Assembly: GCA_000752215.1 (NCBI GenBank)
Contig: CCFG01000011.1
Location: forward strand, 1-64,000
Direction of reading: 5' to 3'
Source of the DNA: a bacterium MS4
GTDB lineage: Bacteria > Bacillota > Clostridia > Oscillospirales > Acutalibacteraceae
DNA: 64,000 nucleotides
The first letter of the stretch is position 1; every line of letters begins with the position of its first letter. Shown piece after piece: positions 8,590 to 17,557 of the stretch. The notes below the pieces were generated by a model. That model was not told where the DNA came from, did not search any database, and saw only the letters and a list, made by a program, of their open reading frames with translations. A program made the translations under genes and the position numbers.

Positions 8590-9447
8590 ATGGCCAGAAA
8601 AAAAGCGGATCCCGGCGGCGGCGGCCCGAACTGGTTGGATACATATGCGGACATGGTAACGCTGCTGCTGACTTTCTTTGTAATGCTGTTTGCTATGTCT
8701 ACGGTTGACGCTACCAAATGGCAAACGCTTGTAAAAGCTTTCTCTACCAATAAGCAGGCGACCGCGGCTATGGAACAGGCCATACAGTCGGATGCCCTGA
8801 ATTCCGACAGCGGCGCTTATTTTGATGCCGACACCAGCAGTATGAGCTCCCAAGCCGGACAGGGTGCGAGCTCTGATGCGGGGAATAGCGACGCCCAGGT
8901 CACGGATTTTGACAGCCTGTACAAATATTTAAACGATTATGTCAACAAAAATGGGCTTCAGGATTCTGTTCAAGTACATAAAGGGGATAATTATACCTTT
9001 ATGACTTTTCAGAATAGTATCTTTTTTAACGGAGACAGTTCTGAACTGCAGGATGATGGGAAAAAAATCCTGGACTTTGTCTGTGACGGAATTAAGAATA
9101 TTCCGGATCAGATCGGCGAAATCCGTTTCTATGGCCATACCGCCCGCGCGGGTAACTCAACCACCACCACCGCACAGGCTTTTGACCGCGCTTTGTCATC
9201 CGACAGAGCAAAAAATGTTTTGCTGTATGTCCAGTTGAAAAATATAATTGACCCGGCCAAAATGGTTTCAGAGGGCTATGGAGAATACCGGCCGATCGTA
9301 CCGCATGACGGGACGGAAGCCACCCGGGCAAAAAACAGAAGGGTCGAAATTTATATTTCCAAAGCGGGGAAGGTCAGTTCCGTTTTGGATGAGGTTTATA
9401 AGGACATTGGGGCTGCTGACAGTAAAGGTGCTGTGAGCAGCAAATGA
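8590..9447 (+). CDS. motB: Flagellar stator protein MotB
   Basis: MotB anchors the stator to peptidoglycan. The 285-residue product begins MARKK, then has NWLDTYADMVTLLLTFF, in which Asp21 is the expected proton-carrying residue (equivalent to E. coli D32). A Ser/Ala-rich linker follows, then an OmpA-like peptidoglycan-binding domain from about residue 130, with GHTA, SSDRAKNV and NRRVEI. The ATG at 8590 has AGGAG upstream; six extra codons from 8572 would swallow that site. No fliL follows. Confidence 0.95.
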   Translation: MARKKADPGGGGPNWLDTYADMVTLLLTFFVMLFAMSTVDATKWQTLVKAFSTNKQATAAMEQAIQSDALNSDSGAYFDADTSSMSSQAGQGASSDAGNSDAQVTDFDSLYKYLNDYVNKNGLQDSVQVHKGDNYTFMTFQNSIFFNGDSSELQDDGKKILDFVCDGIKNIPDQIGEIRFYGHTARAGNSTTTTAQAFDRALSSDRAKNVLLYVQLKNIIDPAKMVSEGYGEYRPIVPHDGTEATRAKNRRVEIYISKAGKVSSVLDEVYKDIGAADSKGAVSSK

Positions 9448-9504
9448 TTAGCTTGACAGTATTAAATTTTCCGTATGCCTTGTGTGCGGGGAATGGGAGG
9501 TTTT

Positions 9505-10503
9505 ATGGCAGAAGTATTATCACAGAAGCAAATTGATGAATTGTTGGGCAATTTGCAAAGTGGTCATGTTAATTTTAATGAAATAGAAGAACAGACGACG
9601 GCTTCCAAGGTAAAAGAGTACGACTTCATGTCGCCTAAAAAATTTACAAGGGAACAACTGAAGCTTTTGGATAATGTTTTCGATAATTTTTCGAGGATGT
9701 TCAGCCTTCAGCTTGGCGGAATGCTCCGGTCGACCTGTCAGATGGAGATCCTGCAGGTCGAAGAGGAAGAGTATCGGGAGTTCAACAACGCTTTGGGCGA
9801 TTCCATACTGGTCGCCATCTTCGGAATGCACAATGCCGAAAATAAAATAGACGATAAGCAAATATTGATCGAACTGTCGCGTCCCATTTCCTTCTCCATC
9901 ATGGACCGCATGCTCGGCGGCAATGGAACGGGCTACGAGATAGAAAGAGATTATACGGACATTGAGCTTTCTCTGCTTGAATATCTGTTTAAGCAGGTAA
10001 CTCCTCTTTTAAATAATGCCTGGAACAATTATATGGAAATCGATCATACCCTGGATATGATTGAAACCAATTCCCGGTTAATTCAGCTCATACAGCCGGA
10101 TGAAGCGGTTGCGATTGTTGCAATCGAAATAACCCTTGAAAACCTGAAGGGAAATATGAATATCTGTTTGCCTGCTTCCTCATTGGAAGAAGTATTTCGT
10201 TTTTTCAATTCCAAGTATGTCAAGCCGCCGAAAAAAGATGACCCCGTGGTGGAGCACCAGCGTAAATCGGCGATTATGCATGGGCTGAAAAGCTCTCCGC
10301 TGACAGTGTGTGCAATATTGGGCAAAACGGAAATCAGCCTGAGAGAATTGCTGAATCTGCAGGTTGGCGATGTGATTCCTCTCAATACTCAGGTAAATAA
10401 AGATTCTATTGTCCTGGAAGTGGAGGATTTGCCGTGGTTTACCGGCGTAATAGGAACCAAAAAGAAAAAATACGCAGTTAAAATTGACAAATCTCTGCAA
10501 TAA
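9505..10503 (+). CDS. fliM: Flagellar motor switch protein FliM
   Basis: FliM is the CheY-P-binding middle component of the switch complex. The 332-residue product begins MAEVLSQKQIDELLGNL, the conserved CheY-binding N-terminal peptide, followed by a CheC-like middle domain (ILIELSRPISFSIMDRMLGG) and a C-terminal SpoA domain (ELLNLQVGDVIPL). The start at 9505 is fixed by GGGAGG and by this motif. fliY follows after about 20 nt. Confidence 0.97.
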   Translation: MAEVLSQKQIDELLGNLQSGHVNFNEIEEQTTASKVKEYDFMSPKKFTREQLKLLDNVFDNFSRMFSLQLGGMLRSTCQMEILQVEEEEYREFNNALGDSILVAIFGMHNAENKIDDKQILIELSRPISFSIMDRMLGGNGTGYEIERDYTDIELSLLEYLFKQVTPLLNNAWNNYMEIDHTLDMIETNSRLIQLIQPDEAVAIVAIEITLENLKGNMNICLPASSLEEVFRFFNSKYVKPPKKDDPVVEHQRKSAIMHGLKSSPLTVCAILGKTEISLRELLNLQVGDVIPLNTQVNKDSIVLEVEDLPWFTGVIGTKKKKYAVKIDKSLQ

Positions 10504-10522
10504 ACGATGAAAGGTGATTTCT

Positions 10523-11626
10523 ATGGAGCCGAATAATGAAGAAACTTTTTCTCCTATGGAAATTGATGCGATAGGGGAGATACTGAATATCAGTTTAGGT
10601 TCGTCTGCGACTTCCGTTTCGGAGATGCTGGAACAGAGGGTCAATATAACGACGCCGCATGTTGAAATACAGCCTTCCTCCGAGGTCCATTTTGAATCCA
10701 TGGAGCCGGCCGTCGCGGTCGAAATCAATTATGTCAGCGGCCTGAGCGGAAAAAACATCCTGATTTTGAAAGAGTCGGATGTAAAGGTAATTGTGGGGCT
10801 TCTGCTTCATACCGATTATTCCGATCAGGAATTCGTTATGGATGAGATGAGTATCGGAGCTATTTGTGAAGTAATGAATCTGATGATGGGCGCCTCCGCC
10901 ACCGCGCTTTCCCAATTTCTGAACATGGCGATCAATATTTCCCCGCCAAATTCCTTTCAGATCGATAATTCCGAACAGTTTAAAAGCAAATATTTCAACA
11001 GTGATGAACTGGTTGTTGCCGTTAAATTCAATCTGATGATCGGGGACTTGGTCAACAGTGAATTTATCAGCTTGATGACAGTCAACCTCGCGAAAGAAAT
11101 TATTTCATCCTTTAGCCTCGGTTCGTCGGCTCCAGAGGAAAAACGCCCGCAGCCGGTGCAGCAGCAGCCGGTACCTGTCCCGCGGCCGGAAACGCCCAGA
11201 GCCCCCCAGCCACCGGCGGCGCCGAGAAGGCCGGAGCCGGTACAAACGGCGGTGCCGGAACCCGCTGAAAAACCGGAACCGCAGCAGGGTTATCAGCAGA
11301 ATTACAATGTGGGAAGAATGTCCTATCAAAGCTTTGACGAAGCCGATTCAATCCTTACCAGCGATCAGAGCAGTAACCTGAACATGATTATGTCCGTTCC
11401 CCTTCAAATTACCGTAGAAATCGGCCGGATCAGGAAGCCCATCAAAGATATCCTGGATTTCACTTCGGGGACGATTGTGGAACTGGATAAGCAGGCCGGT
11501 TCTCAGGTCGATATCTTCGTGAACGGCAAGCCGATCGCCAAAGGCGATGTCGTTGTAGTAGACGACTTTTACGGTGTAAGAATTACAGAAGTGCTAAGCA
11601 ATAATGAAATAATGAAATTAATATAA
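10523..11626 (+). CDS. fliY: Flagellar motor switch phosphatase FliY
   Basis: FliY is the Gram-positive switch protein fusing a CheC-like CheY-P phosphatase to a FliN-type SpoA domain. Two phosphatase sites of the form [D/S]xxxExxN are visible: EIDAIGEILN near residue 13 and SIGAICEVMN near residue 112. A Pro/Glu-rich linker (about 200-260) joins the C-terminal SpoA domain (ITVEIGRIRKPIKDIL to the end). The ATG at 10523 follows AAAGGTGAT. It lies between fliM and cheY. Confidence 0.95.
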   Translation: MEPNNEETFSPMEIDAIGEILNISLGSSATSVSEMLEQRVNITTPHVEIQPSSEVHFESMEPAVAVEINYVSGLSGKNILILKESDVKVIVGLLLHTDYSDQEFVMDEMSIGAICEVMNLMMGASATALSQFLNMAINISPPNSFQIDNSEQFKSKYFNSDELVVAVKFNLMIGDLVNSEFISLMTVNLAKEIISSFSLGSSAPEEKRPQPVQQQPVPVPRPETPRAPQPPAAPRRPEPVQTAVPEPAEKPEPQQGYQQNYNVGRMSYQSFDEADSILTSDQSSNLNMIMSVPLQITVEIGRIRKPIKDILDFTSGTIVELDKQAGSQVDIFVNGKPIAKGDVVVVDDFYGVRITEVLSNNEIMKLI

Positions 11627-11660
11627 AACGCCGTTAGGTGTAATTTTAGGAGGAACAGAA

Positions 11661-12023
11661 ATGAGCAAGAAAATTATGTTGGTAGACGACGCGGCTTTTA
11701 TGAGAATGATGATTAAAAATACTTTGCAGCAAAATGGCTATACGGAGATTCTCGAAGCGGAAAACGGGGAAAAAGCCCTTACCGTCTACGCCGCGGAAAA
11801 GCCGGATCTGATTCTCATGGATATCACAATGCCCGTCATGGATGGTCTGGAGTCCCTGAAGCATTTAAAGGAGCTGGACGCAAACGTCAAAGTGGTCATG
11901 TGTTCCGCAATGGGCCAGGAAGCAATGGTTGTCGAAGCCTTGAAGCTGGGCGCAAAGGACTTTATTGTAAAGCCGTTCAAGCCGGACCGCATTATGAAAA
12001 CGGTCAACGGTATTTTAGGGTGA
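11661..12023 (+). CDS. cheY: Chemotaxis response regulator CheY
   Basis: A stand-alone 120-residue receiver domain that carries the signal from CheA to the switch. Conserved acidic pair Asp9/Asp10, phospho-acceptor Asp54 (LILMDITMP), Ser in MCSAMGQ (about 82) and Lys in FIVKPF (about 104) are all present. No output domain follows. It sits directly behind fliY, its dephosphorylating partner, and has a perfect AGGAGG site. Confidence 0.96.
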   Translation: MSKKIMLVDDAAFMRMMIKNTLQQNGYTEILEAENGEKALTVYAAEKPDLILMDITMPVMDGLESLKHLKELDANVKVVMCSAMGQEAMVVEALKLGAKDFIVKPFKPDRIMKTVNGILG

Positions 12024-12053
12024 TGATGCCTACGGCTGAATAAAGGAGGAACC

Positions 12054-12497
12054 GTGTTGAATTTTGCTTGGGGTGCCCTGCCGCTGCTCAGTTTTTTTTC
12101 AGATATCCTGCCGCTTCTGTTTTCCCTGATCGCGATTGTTTTTGTGCTGTATCTTTGCTATGCATTCAGCAGGTTCATGGCAAACAGAGTCAACAACGTT
12201 TCAAAATCGGGAAATATCAAGGTGCTGGAGCGGGTGGCCCTGACGCAGGACAAAGGGCTTGTCATTATTGAAGTCTGCAAACAGTACTATCTGGTGGGGT
12301 TTGCAAACAACAATATCGAGATTCTGAAAGAACTGGATGAAACGGAATTGAACATCCCCGGATCTTTGCAGAAGGATACCTTTCTTGATGTTTTGAATTC
12401 GACGCTGAAAAGCAGATGGGATGTGAAAATAGGCGATGCAATATTCAGAAGAGCCGATAAAACTGAAGACTCCAAAGATAAAAAAGAAAAAAAGTAA
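12054..12497 (+). CDS. fliO: Flagellar biosynthetic protein FliO/FliZ
   Basis: FliO is the assembly factor for the FliP ring of the export gate. The 147-residue product has one membrane segment (about 12-38, LFSLIAIVFVLYLCYAF) and then the small conserved beta domain with IKVLERVALTQDKGLVIIEV and YYLVGFANNNIEIL, followed by a lysine-rich tail. Start codons GTG 12054 and TTG 12057 both follow AAAGGAGGA; TTG has the better spacing. The 3' end overlaps fliP by 62 nt. Confidence 0.88.
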   Translation: MLNFAWGALPLLSFFSDILPLLFSLIAIVFVLYLCYAFSRFMANRVNNVSKSGNIKVLERVALTQDKGLVIIEVCKQYYLVGFANNNIEILKELDETELNIPGSLQKDTFLDVLNSTLKSRWDVKIGDAIFRRADKTEDSKDKKEKK

Positions 12498-13230
12498 GGT
12501 CAGTAAAAAGGCTCTGATTCTGATTACGATCTCTCTTGCGCTGATGTTTCTGCTCCCGGTCGGCGCCTCTGCGGCGTCCGTCAATGTCGATGTGAACGGC
12601 AAAGGAATGGACACTCTGGAAATTATCGAAATGTTTACGGTCCTTGCCCTTGCGCCTTCCATTCTGATTATGACGACGTGCTTTACCAGGATTATTATTG
12701 TTCTGTCTTTTCTTCGCAACGCGCTGGGGCTGCAGCAGACACCCCCGAATCAGGTTCTGATCGGGATCGCGCTGTTTCTTTCGCTCTTTATCATGAATCC
12801 CGTGCTGAATGAAGTGAATACGCAGGCGTACCAGCCTTACAAGGAACAGAAAATCACGCAGGAGGAATTCCTGCATAAGGCGGCCATCCCAATGAAAAAA
12901 TTTATGCTCAAGCAGACAAAAAAAGAGGATTTGAACCTGTTTATCAATCTTTCCAAAGCAAAGGAGGTCAAGTCGGTCGACGAGCTGTCGATTACGGTAG
13001 TGATTCCCGCGTTTATGACCAGTGAACTGAAACGGGCGTTTACAATCGGATTCCTGCTTTTTATTCCTTTCCTGATTATCGATATGATTGTGGCAAGCAC
13101 GCTGATGTCGATGGGCATGATTATGCTTCCTCCGGCAATGATCTCGCTGCCGTTTAAGCTGCTGCTTTTTGTGCTTGTGGACGGGTGGGGACTCCTGTTC
13201 AAAACGCTGGCGGCCAGCTTCAATATGTAG
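12436..13230 (+). CDS. fliP: Flagellar biosynthetic protein FliP
   Basis: FliP forms the pentameric core of the export gate. The 264-residue product has a cleavable signal-like N-terminus (ALILITISLALMFLLPVGASA), then the FliP signatures VLALAPSILIMTTCFTRIII and LRNALGLQQTPPNQVLIG, and two C-terminal membrane segments ending in LVDGWGLL. The start is uncertain. The only ATG upstream of the signal peptide overlaps fliO by 62 nt and has a weak ribosome site, which suggests translation coupled to fliO. Confidence 0.94.
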   Translation: MQYSEEPIKLKTPKIKKKKSKVSKKALILITISLALMFLLPVGASAASVNVDVNGKGMDTLEIIEMFTVLALAPSILIMTTCFTRIIIVLSFLRNALGLQQTPPNQVLIGIALFLSLFIMNPVLNEVNTQAYQPYKEQKITQEEFLHKAAIPMKKFMLKQTKKEDLNLFINLSKAKEVKSVDELSITVVIPAFMTSELKRAFTIGFLLFIPFLIIDMIVASTLMSMGMIMLPPAMISLPFKLLLFVLVDGWGLLFKTLAASFNM

Positions 13231-13264
13231 CTTGGCTTTCAAATAACTGTGGGAGGATGCAGGC

Positions 13265-13531
13265 ATGACAACATCGCAAATCACGGAAGTGATACAGGCT
13301 GCAATGGTTGCGGCGCTCAAGCTGTCCGCGCCCATTCTGATTGCCAGTGTTTTACTGGGACTGATCGTGTCCATCTTTCAGGCGGCCACGCAGATTCACG
13401 AGCAGACCCTTACTTTTGTTCCCAAACTGGTGGCCATCGCACTGATTCTGGTAATTCTGGGACCGTGGATGATGGAGACCATGAATGATTTTACCATCTA
13501 CATATTTAGCTTAATAACAAAATTAAACTGA
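13265..13531 (+). CDS. fliQ: Flagellar biosynthetic protein FliQ
   Basis: FliQ packs around the FliP ring in the export gate. The 88-residue product has the expected two membrane helices (about 16-40 and 52-76) joined by the conserved QAATQIHEQTLTFVPKL segment. GGGAGG precedes the ATG. It is in the standard fliP-fliQ-fliR order. Confidence 0.96.
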   Translation: MTTSQITEVIQAAMVAALKLSAPILIASVLLGLIVSIFQAATQIHEQTLTFVPKLVAIALILVILGPWMMETMNDFTIYIFSLITKLN

Positions 13532-13579
13532 AGCAGCCTCTTTTCCAGAACGGCAGGAAGGTGTGGTCATAAACGAAAA

Positions 13580-14344
13580 ATGGAATTGAATTATGATTTT
13601 ACTCTTCTGCTTTTCATTTTCATGAGAATGTCCGGCTGCATTCTGTTCAATCCCATTCTGGGAAGAAAAAATCTTCCGGTTGTTCTCAAAGTCGGTCTCA
13701 CCCTGATGCTTTCGGTTTTTTCCTACCACCTTGTTCCCGCCCAGACGCTGGAAATCCCTTCTTTTCTGGTCCTGTCCGTCAGCCTGCTGAAAGAACTGCT
13801 GATCGGTTATATGGTGGGATATATCATCCAGCTGTTTCTGTCGGTTATGCTCATCAGCGGCGAAAATATGGACATGCAGATCGGTATTTCCATGTCGAAG
13901 ATTTACGACCCGCAGAGCAACGTGTCCATGCCTCTTTCCGCGTCGTTTATCAATACGATGTTTATTCTGATCTTTTTCGCTGTAAACGGCCATCTGACAC
14001 TGATTCAGATTTTTGTGAAGCTGTGCGTCATGGTTCCCTACGGTTCCCTCCATTTTGAGCCGGCCATGTACGAGCCGTTAATCAACATGTTCTCCCTCAT
14101 CCTGGTGTACGCGGTGAAAATGTCTCTGCCCGTCCTTGCGGCGGAGCTGATTACCGAGATCGCCGTGGGCCTGGTGATGCGGGCTGTTCCCCAGATTGAC
14201 GTTTTCGTCATCAATATCCAGCTGAAAGTAATCCTCGGGTTCGTTATCATCATCATTATGGCGCCGCCTCTGGCATCTTTTCTTGAAAAACTGATTTTAC
14301 TGATGTTTGACAATATCAATCAGGTGTTTCAGTCATTGCTGTAG
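13580..14344 (+). CDS. fliR: Flagellar biosynthetic protein FliR
   Basis: FliR caps the FliP5 ring to complete the gate. The 254-residue product has about six membrane segments. Recognisable motifs are FMRMSGCILFNPILGRKNLP near the N-terminus, LLKELLIGYMVGY in the middle, and GENMDMQIGISMSKIYDP. The ribosome site is poorly placed: AGGAAGGTG lies some 20 nt before the ATG. Confidence 0.95.
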   Translation: MELNYDFTLLLFIFMRMSGCILFNPILGRKNLPVVLKVGLTLMLSVFSYHLVPAQTLEIPSFLVLSVSLLKELLIGYMVGYIIQLFLSVMLISGENMDMQIGISMSKIYDPQSNVSMPLSASFINTMFILIFFAVNGHLTLIQIFVKLCVMVPYGSLHFEPAMYEPLINMFSLILVYAVKMSLPVLAAELITEIAVGLVMRAVPQIDVFVINIQLKVILGFVIIIIMAPPLASFLEKLILLMFDNINQVFQSLL

Positions 14345-14383
14345 TTTCCGGTTCCGTTCGGATCTGATTTTAGGGGGGATGAT

Positions 14384-15445
14384 ATGCCAGACAGCAGCAA
14401 GACCGAAAAAGCAACCCCCAAAAAGAGGGAAGACGAACGAAAAAAAGGCAATATTTTTCAAAGCAGCGACGTAGTCAGCGCACTGTCCATTCTGTCGCTT
14501 TTTCTGATCTTAAAGATGCTTTTTCCCTTTATGTATCATTCTCTTTCCCTTTTCCTTTCCCGGTACATTGCCTATATAAAGACGATTCCGGCGCTTTCGG
14601 CCGAATTTGCAATGGATGTGGCCAAAGATGCGCTGATTGCTCTTTTTTTACTGGCCGGGCCGATGATGCTCACCGCCATAGCGGTCGGGGTGATCGCTGC
14701 CGGGGCACAGACCAGATTTAAGGTGTCCAAAGAGAACCTGAAAATGAAGTTTTCCAGGATCAGCCCCCTGCAGGGAATCAAACGGATGTTTTCCATCCGT
14801 TCCGTCACCGAACTGGTCAAAGCCATGCTCAAAATTTCCGTTATTTTTTATATCCTGTACTCGTCGTTCATGAACATTGCAAAATATTTTACGAAGCTGA
14901 TGTTCGAAGATATTTTCGATGCCGTGCAGTTCATCCTGAATTCCATCATGGACATTGTCATACAGCTTTCCATGGTTTTTATTTTGATCGCCGCCTTCGA
15001 CTATCTGTACCAGTGGTGGGAATATGAGCGGAATATCAAAATGTCCAAGCAGGAAATCAAGGAAGAGTACAAACAGATGGAGGGCGACCCGCAGATCAAA
15101 GGACAGATCAAGGAACGGCAGCGCAAAATCTCCATGCAGAGGATGATGCAGCAGGTGCCGACTGCGGATGTGATCGTCAGGAACCCGACCCATTTTGCCG
15201 TAGCGCTTAAATATGATATCGAAAAAAACAGCGCCCCGATTGTGGTTGCCAAAGGGCAGGATTACGTTGCGCTGAAAATTATAGAGATTGCAGAGCAAAA
15301 CCATATCCCGATGACTGAAAATGTGCCGCTCGCAAGGGCCTTATACAAAACGGTTGCTGTCAACCGGGAAATTCCGGAGGAATATTATGTGATTCTTGCT
15401 GAAATTATGGCCTGGGTATATTCATTGAAAAAGGAGATGAGGTGA
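14384..15445 (+). CDS. flhB: Flagellar export switch protein FlhB
   Basis: FlhB is the substrate-specificity switch of the export gate. The 353-residue product opens with SSKTEKATPKKREDERKKGN, typical of the family, and has four membrane helices. The cytoplasmic domain contains the autocleavage motif NPTH (in VIVRNPTHFAVALKY, about residue 266). A GGGGGG site precedes the ATG. Its stop overlaps the flhA start. Confidence 0.97.
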   Translation: MPDSSKTEKATPKKREDERKKGNIFQSSDVVSALSILSLFLILKMLFPFMYHSLSLFLSRYIAYIKTIPALSAEFAMDVAKDALIALFLLAGPMMLTAIAVGVIAAGAQTRFKVSKENLKMKFSRISPLQGIKRMFSIRSVTELVKAMLKISVIFYILYSSFMNIAKYFTKLMFEDIFDAVQFILNSIMDIVIQLSMVFILIAAFDYLYQWWEYERNIKMSKQEIKEEYKQMEGDPQIKGQIKERQRKISMQRMMQQVPTADVIVRNPTHFAVALKYDIEKNSAPIVVAKGQDYVALKIIEIAEQNHIPMTENVPLARALYKTVAVNREIPEEYYVILAEIMAWVYSLKKEMR

Positions 15446-17508
15446 TATTGAAGGTCCTCAATAATGTCGTAGCAATATTTGTCATCCTCATAGTCGGATT
15501 TATCATCATTCCATTGCCTCCTTTTTTACTGGATATGATGTTTATCATAAATATTACGATCTCCATTATGATTTTACTGATGACCATGTACGTGAAGGAC
15601 GCGCTCCAGTTTTCCGTCTTTCCGTCAATGCTGCTCATAACCACGCTGTTCCGCCTGGCGCTGAACATTTCTTCGACCAGGCTGATTCTTACCCAGTCCG
15701 GAAAAGCCGGACAGGTGATTGAAACCTTCGGCAGCTTTGTACTGAAGGGAAATGTCATCGTAGGTTTCATCATCTTTCTGATTATCGTCATTGTCAACTT
15801 TCTGGTGATTACCAAAGGCGCGGAACGTGTTTCCGAGGTTTCCGCAAGGTTCAAGCTGGACGCAATGCCGGGAAAACAGATGGCGATCGACGCGGACCTG
15901 AGCTCCGGGCTGATCGATGAATCGACGGCACGCCAGCGCCGGACGGATATCCAGCGCGAGGCGGAATTTTACGGGGCCATGGACGGTGCCACCAAATTCG
16001 TAAAGGGCGATGCGATCGCCTCCATCATCATCACGTTTATCAACTTTATCGCCGGTACCGTGATCGGCATGGTCCAGGGCGGCAGTACCTTTCAGGAGGT
16101 CCTGAATGTCTATTCGATTGCGACTGTCGGCGATGGGCTTGTATCGCAGCTTCCCGCACTGATGATTTCCGCCGCGACCGGTATGATCGTTACGCGCGCG
16201 GCGTCCGATTCCAGCCTGAGCATGGACGTTTCACGGCAGTTTTTTTCCCATCCCGTCGTTATGATCATCAGTGGCTGTACCCTGATCAGCCTTTGCTTTA
16301 TCCCCGGTATGCCGGTTCCGCAGATTCTGATCGTGGCGGTCGGTATGCTGTTTGCCGGATTCAACCTCCGGAAAAGGAAAGAGCTTGCGGCGGCTGTGGC
16401 AGCCAGGGCCGAAACGGCTCACGCAGCGGCACAGCAGCAGGCGGACGACACGGATTATTTCAAAAATATCGATAATATCTACGACCTGCTGAAAATCGAC
16501 GTCATCGAAATGGAATTCGGCTACAGCCTGATTCCGCTGGTCGATGAAAACAGCGGCAGCAGCTTTATTGAACGGCTGGTTACCTTCCGGAAGCAGTTCG
16601 CTGTGGAAATGGGAATCGTCATCCCGGCCGTGCGGTTAAGGGACAACGGTACGCTGAATCCAAATCAGTATGTGATCAAGATCAAGGGCGAGGAGGTCAG
16701 CCGCGGCGAGATTCTGGTTGACTATTACCTTGCTTTGGACCCGGGCAACCTTACCGGAACCATCGACGGCATAGAAACCATTGAACCGGCCTACGGCATC
16801 CCAAGCAAGTGGATCACCCGGGACAAAAAGGAAATGGCGGAAATTTACGGCTATACCGTGATTGACCCGCTGTCCGTGGTGGTAACGCACCTTTCCGAAA
16901 CCGTCAAGAAATATGCGCATGAACTGCTTTCCAGACAGGACTTGAATCAGCTGCTGGAAAACATCAAAAAAACCGGTTCCACCATCGTGGACGACGTCAT
17001 ACCGAACCAGATTACCTTCGGCGGCCTTCAAAAGGTCCTGTGCAATCTGCTGAAGGAGGGCGTTCCCATCAGGGATATGGAAACCATTCTGGAAACGATT
17101 TCGGACAACGCCTCCACTGTTCGCGACCTTGAGGTTCTGACCGAATATGTGCGGCAGGCTTTGAAGCGCACGATCACCCGCAAATGGTCCGACGGCGGCC
17201 AGATCAGGGTGATTACGCTGGACAGCGAGGTTGAGAGGCTGATCATCAATTCCATCAGCAAAAACGATCAGGGCACGTATCTTTCGCTCGACCCCCAGTC
17301 CACGCAGAAGATCATCTCCAAGCTGATGGAGTGTATCACAAAGGTTAAGGATGCGATCAATATTCCGATTGTGCTGACCTCCCCGCTGGTCAGGATTTAT
17401 TTCAGCAAAATGCTGGAACAGTTTTATCCCAACGCGGTGGTCCTTTCGTTTAACGAACTGAATTCCAATGTCCAGATTCAGGCGGTTGCCAATGTTACTT
17501 TGGAATAA
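15442..17508 (+). CDS. flhA: Flagellar biosynthesis protein FlhA
   Basis: FlhA is the nonameric export-gate channel that receives chaperone-substrate complexes. The 688-residue product has eight N-terminal membrane segments. The FHIPEP-family cytoplasmic loop (FKLDAMPGKQMAIDADLSSG, about 140-160) is present, and a large C-terminal cytoplasmic domain starts near residue 340. The GTG start overlaps the flhB stop in GTGA, behind AAGGAG; TTG 15448 is an alternative. The next gene is fliA, not flhF as in most Clostridia. Confidence 0.97.
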   Translation: MILKVLNNVVAIFVILIVGFIIIPLPPFLLDMMFIINITISIMILLMTMYVKDALQFSVFPSMLLITTLFRLALNISSTRLILTQSGKAGQVIETFGSFVLKGNVIVGFIIFLIIVIVNFLVITKGAERVSEVSARFKLDAMPGKQMAIDADLSSGLIDESTARQRRTDIQREAEFYGAMDGATKFVKGDAIASIIITFINFIAGTVIGMVQGGSTFQEVLNVYSIATVGDGLVSQLPALMISAATGMIVTRAASDSSLSMDVSRQFFSHPVVMIISGCTLISLCFIPGMPVPQILIVAVGMLFAGFNLRKRKELAAAVAARAETAHAAAQQQADDTDYFKNIDNIYDLLKIDVIEMEFGYSLIPLVDENSGSSFIERLVTFRKQFAVEMGIVIPAVRLRDNGTLNPNQYVIKIKGEEVSRGEILVDYYLALDPGNLTGTIDGIETIEPAYGIPSKWITRDKKEMAEIYGYTVIDPLSVVVTHLSETVKKYAHELLSRQDLNQLLENIKKTGSTIVDDVIPNQITFGGLQKVLCNLLKEGVPIRDMETILETISDNASTVRDLEVLTEYVRQALKRTITRKWSDGGQIRVITLDSEVERLIINSISKNDQGTYLSLDPQSTQKIISKLMECITKVKDAINIPIVLTSPLVRIYFSKMLEQFYPNAVVLSFNELNSNVQIQAVANVTLE

Positions 17509-17557
17509 ATAAAAGATTCAATGATAAATTTTAAGCTTGAAAGGAGGGGCGACTGCA

